Below, in pieces: positions 6,071 to 14,928 of a DNA stretch of 64,000 nucleotides (position 1 is its first letter; every line of letters begins with the position of its first letter). Position numbers and translations under genes: made by a program. The notes beneath the pieces are model-generated. The model worked only from the letters and a program-made list of their open reading frames with translations, did no database searches and had not been told where the DNA came from. Source of the DNA: Streptomyces sp. cg36 (GTDB lineage Bacteria > Actinomycetota > Actinomycetes > Streptomycetales > Streptomycetaceae); the NCBI RefSeq assembly GCF_041080675.1, contig NZ_CP163520.1, positions 1,488,001 through 1,552,000 of the forward strand, read 5' to 3'.

Positions 6071-7378
6071 GTGGGCAACGGTGAGCGGTACCGGCGACCG
6101 CGGATGCTGTCGCCGCTGCGTGAGCATCTGCGGGACACCTTCTGGTTCGCGCCCAGCGCCGCGCTGGCGCTGGTCTGCGTGCTGTGGCTGCTGGCGAACT
6201 GGGTGGACACGGCGGTCGTCGACGAGCTGCAGCGGCAGGAGGAGTACGGCGCCATCCAGGACCTCATGGGTGTCGTCGACGACCTGAAGACCGTGGTCAC
6301 CACCGTCAGCTCCGCGATGATGACCTTCATCGGCGTGGTCTTCAGCATCTCCCTCGTCGCCGTGCAGATGGCGAGCGGGCAGTTCACCCCCCGGGTGGTG
6401 CGGATCTTCGTACGGTCCCGGATCACCAAACTGACCTTCGCCGTCTTCCTGGCGACCTTCGCGCTCTCGCTGCTCGTCCTCACCTCGTACAGCGGGGAGC
6501 CCGATCCCAAGCTGGTCAGCAGCGTGCCCTTCGTGCAGAGCGTGCTCACGATCGTGCTGGTCGCGCTGAGCCTGCTGCTGTTCATCGCGTACGTGAACAC
6601 GACGCTGCGGCTGATGCGCGTCGGGCACGTCGTGGACCGGATCACCGCGGAGGCGTTCCGGGTGCTGCACAAGATGCCGCACGGGGCGCCGGCCGACCGC
6701 CCGCTCGGCGCGCAGAGCGGTCAGATCGGGCACAGCGGCCGGGCCGGGGTGCTCCGGGACGTCAACATCGCCCGGCTCGTGCGCGCCGCCCGGCGACAGG
6801 GCGTCGTCCTGCGTCTGATCCCCCGCATCGGGGACTTCGTGGTGCCCGGCACGCCCGTACTCGCGGTGCACGGCGGGGGCGCGCCCTCGCGCGGAGCCCT
6901 CGGGTACACCGTGTCGGTGGGGGTGGAGCGCACCTTCCACCAGGACGTGGGGTTCGGGCTGCGCCAGCTGTCGGACATCGCGCTGCGCGCCCTCTCCCCC
7001 GCCGTGAACGATCCGACGACCGCCGTCCAGTGCCTGGACCGGATCGTGCAGCTGCTCGCCGCGCTGGCCGCCCGCCCGCTCGGCACCGTCGGGCACCGCG
7101 ACCACCACGGCGAGGTACGGCTGCTCCAGCCCGTGCCGTCCTGGGAGAACCTCGTCGACCTCGGGTTCGCCGAGATCCGTACGTACGCGGTGGGCAGCCC
7201 CCAGGTCACCCGTCGGCTCGTCGCCGCCCTCGACGAGCTGCTCCGGCTCACCCCGGACGAGCGCCGCGCCCCGCTGCTGCGCCATCGCGCGCTCCTCGTC
7301 CACGCCGTCGAGCGCGCGGTCCCGGAGGCGGCGGAGCGGGACTTCGCCCTGGAGGGGGATCGACAGGGGATCGGTTGA
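6071..7378 (+). CDS. DUF2254 family integral membrane protein
   Basis: A 435-residue protein from GTG 6071; an ATG at 6104 (MLSPLREHL) is an alternative start. The N-terminal half has about four membrane segments: WFAPSAALALVCVLWLLANW, a segment around VVTTVSSAMMTFIGVVFSIS, TFAVFLATFALSLLVLTS and LTIVLVALSLLLFIAYV. The C-terminal half is a soluble domain with the family signature GFGLRQLSDIALRALSPAVN (about residues 297-316), in which NDPTTA follows. These features identify DUF2254, a family of unknown function found in many actinobacteria. It is transcribed toward prxQ, with about 90 bases between. A transport or ion-channel role has been guessed for the family but is not shown. Confidence 0.85.
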   Translation: MGNGERYRRPRMLSPLREHLRDTFWFAPSAALALVCVLWLLANWVDTAVVDELQRQEEYGAIQDLMGVVDDLKTVVTTVSSAMMTFIGVVFSISLVAVQMASGQFTPRVVRIFVRSRITKLTFAVFLATFALSLLVLTSYSGEPDPKLVSSVPFVQSVLTIVLVALSLLLFIAYVNTTLRLMRVGHVVDRITAEAFRVLHKMPHGAPADRPLGAQSGQIGHSGRAGVLRDVNIARLVRAARRQGVVLRLIPRIGDFVVPGTPVLAVHGGGAPSRGALGYTVSVGVERTFHQDVGFGLRQLSDIALRALSPAVNDPTTAVQCLDRIVQLLAALAARPLGTVGHRDHHGEVRLLQPVPSWENLVDLGFAEIRTYAVGSPQVTRRLVAALDELLRLTPDERRAPLLRHRALLVHAVERAVPEAAERDFALEGDRQGIG

Positions 7379-7465
7379 CTCTCCGGCCGGGTCCCTCCTC
7401 CGTGCCCCGCGTTCCGGAGCAGGGTGGCCGCACAGTCCCCCGCCCCGAGTGGTTGACTGCGCCCC

Positions 7466-7924
7466 ATGAGAATTGGCGACACGGTCGACGACTTCGAGCT
7501 CCCCGACGAGACCGGCACCCCGCGCACCCTGTCCGGCCTGGCCGCCCGGGGACCGGTGGTGCTCTTCTTCTATCCGGCCGCCCTCACTCCTGGCTGCACC
7601 GCCGAGGCGTGCCACTTCCGGGACATCGCCGGTGAGTTCCGCGCGCTGGGCGCCGAACCGGTCGGCATCAGCGCGGACGCGGTCGAGCGGCAGGCCGAGT
7701 TCGCCGAGAAGCACGCGTTCGGCTATCCCCTGCTCTCCGACCCCGACGGCGCCGTGCGGGAACGATTCGGTGTGAAGCGCGGGTTCAGCATGGCCCCGAC
7801 CAAGCGCGTCACGTTCGTCATCGACTCCGATCTGCGCGTCCTGGAGATCGTCAAGAGCGAGATCCGGATGAGCGTGCACGCCGACCGCGCCCTCGCCGCC
7901 CTGCGCCACCGCCGCACGGCCTGA
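7466..7924 (+). CDS. peroxiredoxin of the BCP/PrxQ type
   Basis: A cytosolic thiol peroxidase of 152 residues that reduces H2O2 and organic hydroperoxides. The thioredoxin-fold signature LTPGCTAEAC places the peroxidatic Cys at 44 and a second Cys at 49. The CxxxxC spacing is that of atypical 2-Cys PrxQ enzymes, which form an intramolecular disulfide and are recycled by thioredoxin. The preceding FFYPAALTPG and the later FVIDSDLRVL are typical. ATG 7466 follows TGCGCCCC with no good ribosome site. A -10-like TTGACTG lies close upstream, so the mRNA may have a very short leader. The gene is followed by a long convergent terminator. Confidence 0.9.
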   Translation: MRIGDTVDDFELPDETGTPRTLSGLAARGPVVLFFYPAALTPGCTAEACHFRDIAGEFRALGAEPVGISADAVERQAEFAEKHAFGYPLLSDPDGAVRERFGVKRGFSMAPTKRVTFVIDSDLRVLEIVKSEIRMSVHADRALAALRHRRTA

Positions 7925-7944
7925 CCGGCCAGGCTCCCGGGCCG

Positions 7945-7990
7945 CCCCCGCCTGCCCGGGAGCGGTGCGGTGCTCCCGGGCAGGCGGGGG
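7945..7990. terminator. convergent terminator hairpin
   Basis: A perfect 19-bp stem, CCCCCGCCTGCCCGGGAGC with its complement, encloses an 8-base loop. It lies between the converging prxQ-like and aldehyde dehydrogenase genes. There is no U-tract, as is usual in Streptomyces. Confidence 0.75.
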
Positions 7991-8012
7991 GTGGACGTGG
8001 TGCCCGCGCCCG

Positions 8013-9548
8013 CTAGGCGTACGACTCCGGGAAGTTGCCCGGCAGGCGCTCGCCCGCCGGTCCCTCGGTCACCGCGCGCACCAGCAGCTCGCCGCCGACG
8101 AAGGCGCCGCGCCAGGACGCGCCGAAGCCGCCGAACAGCTCCTCGCGGTCACCCCGTGAACGCGGCTTGCCCTGGCCCACCTTGAACGCCCGGATCTGCG
8201 GCGCGAGACGTGCGTACGTCTCCGGGTCGTCCGTCGACAGGCTGGCGACCAGCGCCCCGTTCGACGCGTTCATCGCGGCCAGCAGCTCCGCCTCCGTGTC
8301 GACCAGGACGATGGTGTCGACCGGGCCGAACGGCTCCGCGTGGAACAGCGGGGACGACGGCGGCGGGTTGAGCAGGGTCACCGGCGGCAGATACGCGCCG
8401 GTGTCCTGGCCGGGCAGGAAGCGGCCGTCGGCGAGGCTGCCCCGGTGCAGCGGGACCGCGCCCCGGTCGATCGCCTCGGCGACCTGGTCGCTCAGCTCCT
8501 TCGCCTTCGCCGCGTTGATCAGCGGCCCGAAGTCCAGCTCGGGCAGATCGTCTTCGGGGTGCTCCACCGCGAGCGGGTGGCCGGTGCGGATCCGGTGGAC
8601 CGCCGGGAGGTAGGCGGCCAGGAACCGGTCGAAGAGCGAGCGCTGCACGACGAACCTCGGGTACGCGGTGCACCGCTGCTTCCCGTAGTCGTACAGCTTC
8701 GGGACGACGGCGGACAGGGCGTCCCAGTCCGTGTAGTTCCAGATTCCCCAGGTGTTGAGTCCTTCCTGTTCGAGGATGTGCCGCTTGCCGATGTCGGTGA
8801 CGGCCGTGGCGATGCGCGCGCCGGTGTCGCGACCGCCCACGAACGACACGCAGCCGATCTCCGGCGAGCGCACCAGGGCCTCGGAGAGCTCGCCGCCGCT
8901 GCCGCTGACGAGGGTGACGGGAATGCCCTCGCGCACGGCCAGCGCACTGGCCAGGGTGAGGCAGGAAAGGCCGCCGTCGGTCGGGGTCTTGGCGATGACC
9001 GCGTTGCCCGCCAGTGCCTGTACCAGCATCGCGTGAACGAGCACGCTCATCGGATAGTTCCAGCTCGCGATGTTCGAGACGGGACCGTCGAGGGGTGTGC
9101 GGTCCGCCAGCATCGGATCGATGTTCTCGACGTACCAGCGGACGCCGTCGATCGCCCGGTCGACGTCGGCCTTGGCCAGGCGCCAGGGCTTGCCTATCTC
9201 CCAGACGAGGAGCAGGGCGAGGAGTTCGCGGTGCTCGGTCAGCGCGTCGAGGGTGGCGCCGACGCGGGCGCGGCGCTCGGGCAGCGGGGTGTGCCGCCAG
9301 GCGCGGTGCTGGTCGAGGGAGGCGCGTACCGCCTGTTGGGCGGTGGGCGCGTCGAGGCGCGGCGGGCCCGCGATCGGGCTGCCGTCGACGGGGCTGGTGG
9401 CGGGCAGGGCGCGCCCGTCGGGCCGCCACTGGGCGCCCCAGAAGTTGAGGACGCGGTCGTCCCGGAACGCCTCGGGGGCGATCGCCCGGCAGCGCTGCCA
9501 GGCGTCGGCCCAGGCGGTGCCGGGCTTGAGGATGAGGGTGGGTGCCAT
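8013..9548 (-). CDS. NAD(P)-dependent aldehyde dehydrogenase
   Basis: A 511-residue aldehyde dehydrogenase, close to the usual length. It starts at ATG 9548 after GGAGAACCAAAG; the longer open frame upstream lacks coding features. Visible motifs are the cofactor and oxyanion segment ASWNYPMS (about 161-168), AKTP with the cofactor-binding Lys near 187, a general-base Glu in EQEGLN (E262) and the nucleophile Cys293 in KQRCTAYP. The Glu loop lacks the familiar ELGGK sequence and the Cys follows QR rather than GQ, so this is a divergent subgroup. Substrate is unknown. It is divergently arranged with the LtrA gene across about 290 bases. Confidence 0.85.
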   Translation of the reverse strand: MAPTLILKPGTAWADAWQRCRAIAPEAFRDDRVLNFWGAQWRPDGRALPATSPVDGSPIAGPPRLDAPTAQQAVRASLDQHRAWRHTPLPERRARVGATLDALTEHRELLALLLVWEIGKPWRLAKADVDRAIDGVRWYVENIDPMLADRTPLDGPVSNIASWNYPMSVLVHAMLVQALAGNAVIAKTPTDGGLSCLTLASALAVREGIPVTLVSGSGGELSEALVRSPEIGCVSFVGGRDTGARIATAVTDIGKRHILEQEGLNTWGIWNYTDWDALSAVVPKLYDYGKQRCTAYPRFVVQRSLFDRFLAAYLPAVHRIRTGHPLAVEHPEDDLPELDFGPLINAAKAKELSDQVAEAIDRGAVPLHRGSLADGRFLPGQDTGAYLPPVTLLNPPPSSPLFHAEPFGPVDTIVLVDTEAELLAAMNASNGALVASLSTDDPETYARLAPQIRAFKVGQGKPRSRGDREELFGGFGASWRGAFVGGELLVRAVTEGPAGERLPGNFPESYA

Positions 9549-9834
9549 CTTTGGTTCTCCGCTCGTGTCGGGCGGGGTCGGAGGTGGCGCTGGCCGCCCT
9601 CGCACGGGGCGGCCGTACGGCGAAAGGTAGTGACAACGGCACCGGCCGCGATACGAACCCGGGGTCGGTATGAGTGACATCACGTGCGGCCGGGGCGGGG
9701 CAGCGGGGCGCGGAGTGGCTCCGGAGTGGCTTACGGGTGGCCGGAGTTGGTCCCCGGCGGCTCGGTTATGGTGTGCGCCGCCGCACTCGCGGCGCGATCG
9801 TGCACGCGCGTTCCGCGCGGGACTGGGGGGCGAC

Positions 9835-11481
9835 ATGGCGGGAACGGGCGACGGCGGCAGACGGCCGGTGGGGGCGGCGGAGCCGAAGGGGCCGACGGAC
9901 GGAACCGTCGATGCCCGCGCGGGGGCCGGAAGCGGAATCCGGGGCGGAGTTGGGGCCGCGGCTCGGGCCGAGGACGTAACCGGTGACGGGGCAGGAACCG
10001 GAACCCGGGCCGAGGCCGGAGCCTTGCCCGAGACCGGAACCGGGGCCAAGGCCAGAACCCAGGCCGAGGCCGGGACGGGAACGGCAAGGGGGGTCGCGAC
10101 GGGAGCAGCAGCCGAGCCCGGAGCCGCAGCCGAGGTCGCGATAGGAGCCGCAGCCAGGACAGCGGCCGGAGCGGCGGCCGAGGCCGCGACGGGAACGGCG
10201 CCCAAGGCCGTGGCCGGAGCGGCAAGTGAGGTCGGGACAGGAGCCGAGGCCGCGACGGGAGCAGGAGCCGAGCCCGAGGAGCGGCGGGTCTCCAATCTTG
10301 AGCTCTTCTTCGACCTCGTCTTCGTCTTCACCCTCACCCAGTTGACCGTCCTGCTCACCCACGACCTCTCGTTCGCGCAGGCCGGACGGGTGCTGCTGAT
10401 CTTCGTGGTGCTGTTCTGGATGTACGGGGCGTACGCGTACCTCACCAACCAGGTGCCGCCCGAGACCAACGCGCGGCGGCTGCCGCTGGTCCTCGGCATG
10501 AGCGGGTTCCTGATCTGCGCGCTCGCCATCCCGGGCGTCTTCAAGGACGACGGGGTGGCCTTCGGGCTCGGCTTCGTCCTGGTCACCGTGGTCCACAGCG
10601 CGCTGTACGCGGTGGTGCACGGCCGCCACGTACTCAGTTTCGCGCTGCCCAATGTGGCGGCGGCGCTGTGCGTCACGGCCGCCGGTACGGTCGACGGCCG
10701 CGCGGCCGAGGCGTGGTGGCTGGCGGCGATCGTCCTCCAGACGGTCACCCCGGTCATCTCCGGCCGGTTCACCCGCGACTACACGGGCACCCGCGAGAGC
10801 GTCAACGGCCGGGTGGGCGCGCTGGATCCGGCGCACTTCGTGGAGCGCCACGGGCTGCTGCTGATCGTCGCGTTCGGCGAGTCCGTGATCGCGATCGGGG
10901 TCGGCTCGGGCGACCTGGCGCTGAACCTCGGGCTCTTCGGCGGGGTGGTGCTCGCGCTGGCACTGGCGACCGCGCTGTGGTGGACGTACTTCATCCGCGA
11001 CGAGGCGGCGGCCGAGGCCGCGCTGCGGCGGGTGACGGGCCAGGGCCGGTTCCGCGCCACGATGCGCGCGTACTTCTACTGCTTCGTCCCGATGCTGCTC
11101 GGCGTCGCCGTGCTCGCGGCCGGGGTGAAGAAGTCGATCGGGCACCTGCCGGACGCCCTGCCCACCGCGCCCGCCGTCGCCCTGGCGGGCGGGGTCGCGC
11201 TCTTCCTCGCGGGCAACGTGGCCTTCCGCGCGTCGCTGGGGATCGCGCCGGTGGGCTATCGGGCGGGCGCCACGGCGGCGGCGCTGGCCACGGCGTTCCT
11301 CGGCGTCCGCGTCGACGCGCTGGCCGAACTGTTCGCCCTGGTGCTGGTCCTGGTCACGATGCTGCTCGCGGAGGCGCGTTGGGGGATCTGCGAGGCCACG
11401 GAGGCCGCCGCGCGCCCCGAGCACGCCTCACGCGCCCCGGAGCACGCCGGGGCCGGCTGCGCGCACTGCGGTGCGGCCTGA
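9835..11481 (+). CDS. low-temperature-requirement A (LtrA) family membrane protein with repetitive leader
   Basis: It starts at ATG 9835, four bases after a GGGGGG tract. Homology to LtrA begins at residue 153 with SNLELFFDLVFVFTLTQLT, followed by about ten hydrophobic segments through to the end (for example LLIVAFGESVIAIGVGSG and ALATALWWTYFIRDE). LtrA proteins are multi-pass membrane proteins of unsettled function. Everything before residue 153 is a low-complexity leader dominated by Gly, Ala, Thr and Glu in irregular short repeats (GTGAKARTQAEAG-type). Its length may vary between strains. A shorter product starting nearer the first membrane segment cannot be excluded. A Cys pair ends the protein (CAHCGAA). 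Confidence 0.85.
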   Translation: MAGTGDGGRRPVGAAEPKGPTDGTVDARAGAGSGIRGGVGAAARAEDVTGDGAGTGTRAEAGALPETGTGAKARTQAEAGTGTARGVATGAAAEPGAAAEVAIGAAARTAAGAAAEAATGTAPKAVAGAASEVGTGAEAATGAGAEPEERRVSNLELFFDLVFVFTLTQLTVLLTHDLSFAQAGRVLLIFVVLFWMYGAYAYLTNQVPPETNARRLPLVLGMSGFLICALAIPGVFKDDGVAFGLGFVLVTVVHSALYAVVHGRHVLSFALPNVAAALCVTAAGTVDGRAAEAWWLAAIVLQTVTPVISGRFTRDYTGTRESVNGRVGALDPAHFVERHGLLLIVAFGESVIAIGVGSGDLALNLGLFGGVVLALALATALWWTYFIRDEAAAEAALRRVTGQGRFRATMRAYFYCFVPMLLGVAVLAAGVKKSIGHLPDALPTAPAVALAGGVALFLAGNVAFRASLGIAPVGYRAGATAAALATAFLGVRVDALAELFALVLVLVTMLLAEARWGICEATEAAARPEHASRAPEHAGAGCAHCGAA

Positions 11482-11506
11482 CGCCGCCCCGTCCCCCGGG
11501 GCGGCG
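11482..11506. terminator. convergent terminator hairpin
   Basis: A 9-bp stem, CGCCGCCCC/GGGGCGGCG, with a 7-base loop starts immediately after the LtrA stop and just before the end of the converging KAS III gene. Confidence 0.65.
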
Positions 11507-11513
11507 CGCGGCG

Positions 11514-12461
11514 TCACGGGCAGCGGATGACCTGGCCCGCGTACGACAGGTTGCCGCCGAAGCCGAAGAGCAGGACCGGGTCGCCGGTGGCGATCTCGCC
11601 GCGTTCCACCAGCTTGGACAGGGCCATCGGGATGCTGGCGGCCGAGGTGTTGCCGGACTCGACGACATCGCGGGCGATCACCGCGTTGACCGCGCCGATC
11701 TTGCGGGCGACGGGTTCGATGATGCGCAGGTTGGCCTGGTGCAGCACGACGGCGGCCAGCTCCTCGGGGGTGACCCCGGCCCGCTCGCACACCCGGCGGG
11801 CGATCGGCGGCAGCTGGGTGGTGGCCCAGCGGTAGACGGCCTGGCCCTCCTGCGCGAAGACCGGCGGGGTGCCCTCGATCCGCACCGCGTGGCCCATCTC
11901 CGGCACCGAGCCCCACAGGACCGGCCCGATCAGCTCCTCCGCCGCCGTCTCGACCACGGCCGCGCCCGCGCCGTCGCCGACCAGGACGCAGGTGGTGCGG
12001 TCGGACCAGTCGGTCACGCCGGTCATCTTGTCGGCGCCGATCACCAGGGCGCGGGTGGAGGAGCCCGCCCGTACCGCGTGGTCGGCGGTGGCCAGGGCGT
12101 GGGTGAAGCCCGCGCAGACCACGTTGAGGTCCATCACGGCGGGCGCGCCCATGCCGAGGCGGGCGGCGACCCGGGCCGCGGTGTTGGGCGAGCGGTCGAC
12201 CGCCGTGGAGGTGGCGACGATCACGAGGTCGATGTCGGCGGGGCTCAGCCCGGCCGCGGCGAGCGCCTTGGCGCCGGCGTGCGCGGCCAGCTCGTCCACG
12301 GGTTCGTCGGGCCCGGCCACATGGCGGGTGTGGATGCCGACCCGACTGCGGATCCACTCGTCGCTGGTCTCGACCATGGCGGCGAGTTCGTCGTTGGTGA
12401 GCACCTTGGCGGGCTGGTAGTGCCCGAGCGCGACGACGCGTGAGCCTCGCATGCCGGTCAT
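11514..12461 (-). CDS. 3-oxoacyl-ACP synthase III (FabH-like)
   Basis: A condensing enzyme of 315 residues that would join an acyl-CoA starter with malonyl-ACP. The catalytic triad of KAS III is complete: Cys116 in NVVCAGF, His241 in LHQANLRI and Asn271 in ESGNTSAAS. Start ATG 12461 (MTGMRG) is preceded by GAGGGGAACCC; an in-frame ATG nine bases later and GTG/ATG codons further upstream are alternatives. It stands alone, without fabD, acpP or fabF neighbours, so it is probably a second KAS III rather than the main initiation enzyme of fatty-acid synthesis. A starter-unit role in a specialised pathway is possible but unproven. Confidence 0.88.
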   Translation of the reverse strand: MTGMRGSRVVALGHYQPAKVLTNDELAAMVETSDEWIRSRVGIHTRHVAGPDEPVDELAAHAGAKALAAAGLSPADIDLVIVATSTAVDRSPNTAARVAARLGMGAPAVMDLNVVCAGFTHALATADHAVRAGSSTRALVIGADKMTGVTDWSDRTTCVLVGDGAGAAVVETAAEELIGPVLWGSVPEMGHAVRIEGTPPVFAQEGQAVYRWATTQLPPIARRVCERAGVTPEELAAVVLHQANLRIIEPVARKIGAVNAVIARDVVESGNTSAASIPMALSKLVERGEIATGDPVLLFGFGGNLSYAGQVIRCP

Positions 12462-12786
12462 GCCTGGGTTCCCCTCGTAGGACATCAGGAGCCATCCAGT
12501 CTTCGTGGCTACCGGTCGGTACGGGGGCAGGAGATCCAACAGGCTTCCCGGCCCGCCTTTGGAGCCTTGTGTCAGCTCCGGGGGTCAGGGGCCCGTGCGC
12601 CGCACACCGGCCGGCCGCGGGACGGCCGGACGGCCACCGCGGGACGGCGTACGGGGAGGCGAAGACGGGGAGCGGCGCGGGAGGTCGGGCGCACGACCGC
12701 GTGCGGGACAATGGGACCGTCATACCCCTGCGCAACCGCGCACCCCGCACAACCGCACCTCCACGCCACCACCGGGAATGAGTCGA
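12462..12786. other. divergent intergenic region, KAS III / fdhD
   Basis: These 325 bases between divergent starts hold the two promoters. I see short GC-rich repeats (CCGCGGGACGGC twice, around 12615-12650) but no clear palindrome, RNA gene or coding sequence. Confidence 0.4.
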
Positions 12787-13635
12787 ATGGGACGGGTCAC
12801 CGAGCGCCGCCGCGTCATACGCATCCGGGACGGGGCCGTCTCCGCGCGGCCGGACACGCTCGTGGCCGAGGAGCCACTGGAGATCCGGCTGAACGGCAAG
12901 CCGCTCGCCATCACCATGCGCACCCCGGGCGACGACTTCGCGCTCGCGGCCGGGTTCCTGGTCAGCGAGGGCGTGCTGGGGGCGGCGGAGGAGGTGCAGT
13001 CGATCGTGTACTGCGCCGGGGCGACCGCCGACGGCGTCAACACGTACAACGTGGTGGACGTGAAGCTCGCGCCCGGCGTCGCCGTCCCCGACATCACGCT
13101 GGAACGCAACGTCTACACGACGTCCTCGTGCGGCCTGTGCGGCAAGGCGAGCCTGGACGCGGTCCGTACGCAGGCCCGTTTCCCGATCCGCGACGCTCCC
13201 CCGGTGCGGCTGGCGCCCGAGCTGCTCGCGGACCTGCCGGACCGGCTGCGGTCGGCCCAGCGCGTCTTCGACCGCACCGGCGGGCTGCACGCGGCGGCAC
13301 TGTTCTCCGAGGAGGGCGAGCTGCTGGACGTGCGCGAGGACGTGGGCCGCCACAACGCGGTGGACAAGCTGGTGGGCCGGGCCCTCCAGGACGGGCGGCT
13401 GCCGCTGTCGCGGTCGGTGCTGCTGGTGTCGGGCCGGGCCTCGTTCGAGCTGGCCCAGAAGGCCGTCATGGCCGGAATTCCCGTACTGGCGGCCGTCTCG
13501 GCGCCGTCGTCGCTCGCGGTCGACCTCGCCGCCGAGACCGGCCTGACCCTGGTCGGCTTCCTGCGCGGGGCCTCCATGAACGTGTACGCGGGCGAACACC
13601 GCATCGCCCTGGAGGCCCCGGCGGCGCGGGGCTAG
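12787..13635 (+). CDS. fdhD: formate dehydrogenase accessory sulfurtransferase FdhD
   Basis: FdhD carries sulfur from a cysteine desulfurase to the molybdenum-bis-MGD cofactor, which formate dehydrogenases need for activity. The 282-residue protein has the redox Cys pair CGLC (C115 and C118) in the loop [10 protein letters not shown], and the family segments [15 protein letters not shown] and [13 protein letters not shown]. Start ATG 12787 (MGRVTERRR) is chosen for similarity to family members; an in-frame ATG at 12778 is possible. No formate dehydrogenase gene is within the window. The gene converges on the isochorismatase-fold gene with only a 3-base gap. Confidence 0.93.
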   Translation: MGRVTERRRVIRIRDGAVSARPDTLVAEEPLEIRLNGKPLAITMRTPGDDFALAAGFLVSEGVLGAAEEVQSIVYCAGATADGVNTYNVVDVKLAPGVAVPDITLERNVYTTSSCGLCGKASLDAVRTQARFPIRDAPPVRLAPELLADLPDRLRSAQRVFDRTGGLHAAALFSEEGELLDVREDVGRHNAVDKLVGRALQDGRLPLSRSVLLVSGRASFELAQKAVMAGIPVLAAVSAPSSLAVDLAAETGLTLVGFLRGASMNVYAGEHRIALEAPAARG

Positions 13636-13638
13636 GGG

Positions 13639-14175
13639 CTAGCCCGCCTGGTCCGCGAAGACGACCTCCGCGGCCGGTCGGACCTGGCCCAGGCGCGGGA
13701 AGTTGAGCGCGGTCGCCGCGCGGTGCTCGTCGGCGGTGAGCGCCGCCATCGCGTCCTCGGCGAAGACGAGTTCGTAGCCGAGGTCGGCGGCGGCGCGGGC
13801 GGTCGACTCGACGCCGAGGTTGGTGGCGATGCCGCCGAAGACCAGCGTGGTGACACCGCGCTCGGCCAGCAGTTCGTGCAGGCCGGTGCCGTGGAAGCCG
13901 CCGATGGTCCGCTTCACCACGACCAGGTCGCCCTCCTGGGCCAGCCCCTCGACGAGGCCGCTGCCGGGCGGCTGGGCCTCGACGTGGGGGCGTTCGACCC
14001 GTACGAGGACGACGGGCGCGCCCGCCGTGCGGGCCCTGGCCGCCAACTCCTGCGCGGTGAGCAGCACTTCGTCCCCGGTGCGGGGCGCGAGCGGCAGGGC
14101 GACGATGCGGTCCATCAGGTCGACGAGGACCAGCGCGGTGCGGGCGGGGTCCAACGGGGCGTCAGGTGCGGTCAT
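13639..14175 (-). CDS. isochorismatase-fold hydrolase lacking the catalytic Cys
   Basis: A 178-residue protein of the cysteine-hydrolase fold. The N-terminal ALVLVDLMD supplies the catalytic Asp region, and a Lys lies in VVKRTIGGFHGTGL. In place of the usual nucleophile loop with Cys it has GGIATNLGVESTARAA, where Gly replaces Cys. True isochorismatases (EntB, PhzD) and YecD-like proteins also lack the Cys, whereas amidases such as nicotinamidase need it. An amidase role is therefore unlikely, and hydrolysis of an enol ether or no catalysis is more plausible. It stands alone, divergent from nothing and convergent with fdhD. Confidence 0.82.
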   Translation of the reverse strand: MTAPDAPLDPARTALVLVDLMDRIVALPLAPRTGDEVLLTAQELAARARTAGAPVVLVRVERPHVEAQPPGSGLVEGLAQEGDLVVVKRTIGGFHGTGLHELLAERGVTTLVFGGIATNLGVESTARAAADLGYELVFAEDAMAALTADEHRAATALNFPRLGQVRPAAEVVFADQAG

Positions 14176-14291
14176 GGCGGCACGCTACCGGTTAAATGAT
14201 CAAGGTGAGAGCCCGGGGCGCGCCCCGCAGCCCGGCGCACGCCCTCGCCGCACGGCGCGGGGCCGCCCGTCCGCCGCGCCGCGCGCTCCCG

Positions 14292-14759
14292 TCACGCCTC
14301 CTCGTCGAGGCCGATCCGCCGCAGCAGTTCCAGCAACTGCCGCTGCTCGGCCGGGTCGAGCGGAGCGAGGAGTTCGGCGTTCGCCCGCTCCGCCGCCTCG
14401 GCGCAGCGGGCCAGCATCCGCTCCCCGGCCGGGGTCAACGTGACGGCGTTCTTGCGGCGGTCCACGGGGTCGGGCTCCCGTACGACGTACCCGTCGGCCT
14501 GCAGGCCGTTGAGCACGCCGACCAGGTCCTTGGCGTCGAGCGAGATCCGGCGGCCGAGCTCCGCCTGGGCGATCGGCCCGAACTCCGAGACGGCCGCCAG
14601 TACGGCGTGGGGCCACATCTTGGCGCCCTCCTCGGCCACGGCCGCGGCGACGAGCCCTCGGCCACGGGCGGCGACCCGGCCGAGGATCCAGCTGGGCAGC
14701 GCCTGGATGCGCTGGAGGGCGGGGAGGGGGGCGGGGTGAGGAGTGGGGTTCGCGGTCAC
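14292..14759 (-). CDS. MarR-family transcriptional regulator
   Basis: A winged-helix regulator of 155 residues. The recognition region (AQAELGRRISLDAKDLVGVLNGLQADGYV) and the wing VREPDPVDRRKNAVTLTPAG, with its conserved D-x-R-R, are typical of MarR proteins. It is divergent from a quinone oxidoreductase gene. The 170-base gap between them carries a perfect 8-bp-armed palindrome, the likely operator. Genes arranged this way are commonly repressed by the MarR protein until a phenolic or oxidant ligand, or oxidation, releases it. The protein's helix dimer interface lies at both ends (LPSWILGRVAARG and the C-terminal LLELLRRIGLDEE). Confidence 0.9.
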   Translation of the reverse strand: MTANPTPHPAPLPALQRIQALPSWILGRVAARGRGLVAAAVAEEGAKMWPHAVLAAVSEFGPIAQAELGRRISLDAKDLVGVLNGLQADGYVVREPDPVDRRKNAVTLTPAGERMLARCAEAAERANAELLAPLDPAEQRQLLELLRRIGLDEEA

Positions 14760-14779
14760 GGTGACGATCTTATCCAGAA

Positions 14780-14854
14780 ACCGTTGGACCTCCCAACGGT
14801 CTACGTCTATCGTTGGTCACCGTTGGGACCACCAACGAGTTCCGTTGGTTTGTT
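14780..14854. promoter_or_regulatory. MarR operator region with CGTTGG palindromes
   Basis: ACCGTTGG-ACCTC-CCAACGGT (14781-14801) is a perfect palindrome with 8-bp arms. CGTTGG recurs at about 14812, 14821 and 14841 in both orientations. They lie between the divergent marR and oxidoreductase starts, overlapping the expected promoters. A MarR dimer site is the likely meaning. Confidence 0.7.
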
Positions 14855-14861
14855 GCCGGCT

Positions 14862-14917
14862 GTCATCCGTCATCCGTCATCCGTCATCCGTCATCCGTCA
14901 TCCGTCATCCGTCATCC
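14862..14917 (+). repeat. heptanucleotide tandem repeat (GTCATCC)8
   Basis: Eight exact copies of GTCATCC occupy 14862-14917. They end directly against the GAGGAGG ribosome site of the oxidoreductase gene. A perfect 7-base repeat between promoter and ribosome site is prone to slippage. Gain or loss of units would change the leader length but not the reading frame of the gene. Confidence 0.95.
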
Positions 14918-14928
14918 GAGGAGGCTCC

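Noticed and set aside
8013..10772. A 919-codon open frame extending the aldehyde dehydrogenase upstream
   Set aside because: The added part mirrors the low-complexity LtrA leader on the other strand and has no ribosome site; the true start is ATG 9548.
14862..14917. CRISPR-like array
   Set aside because: The eight 7-base units have no spacers; they form a simple tandem repeat.
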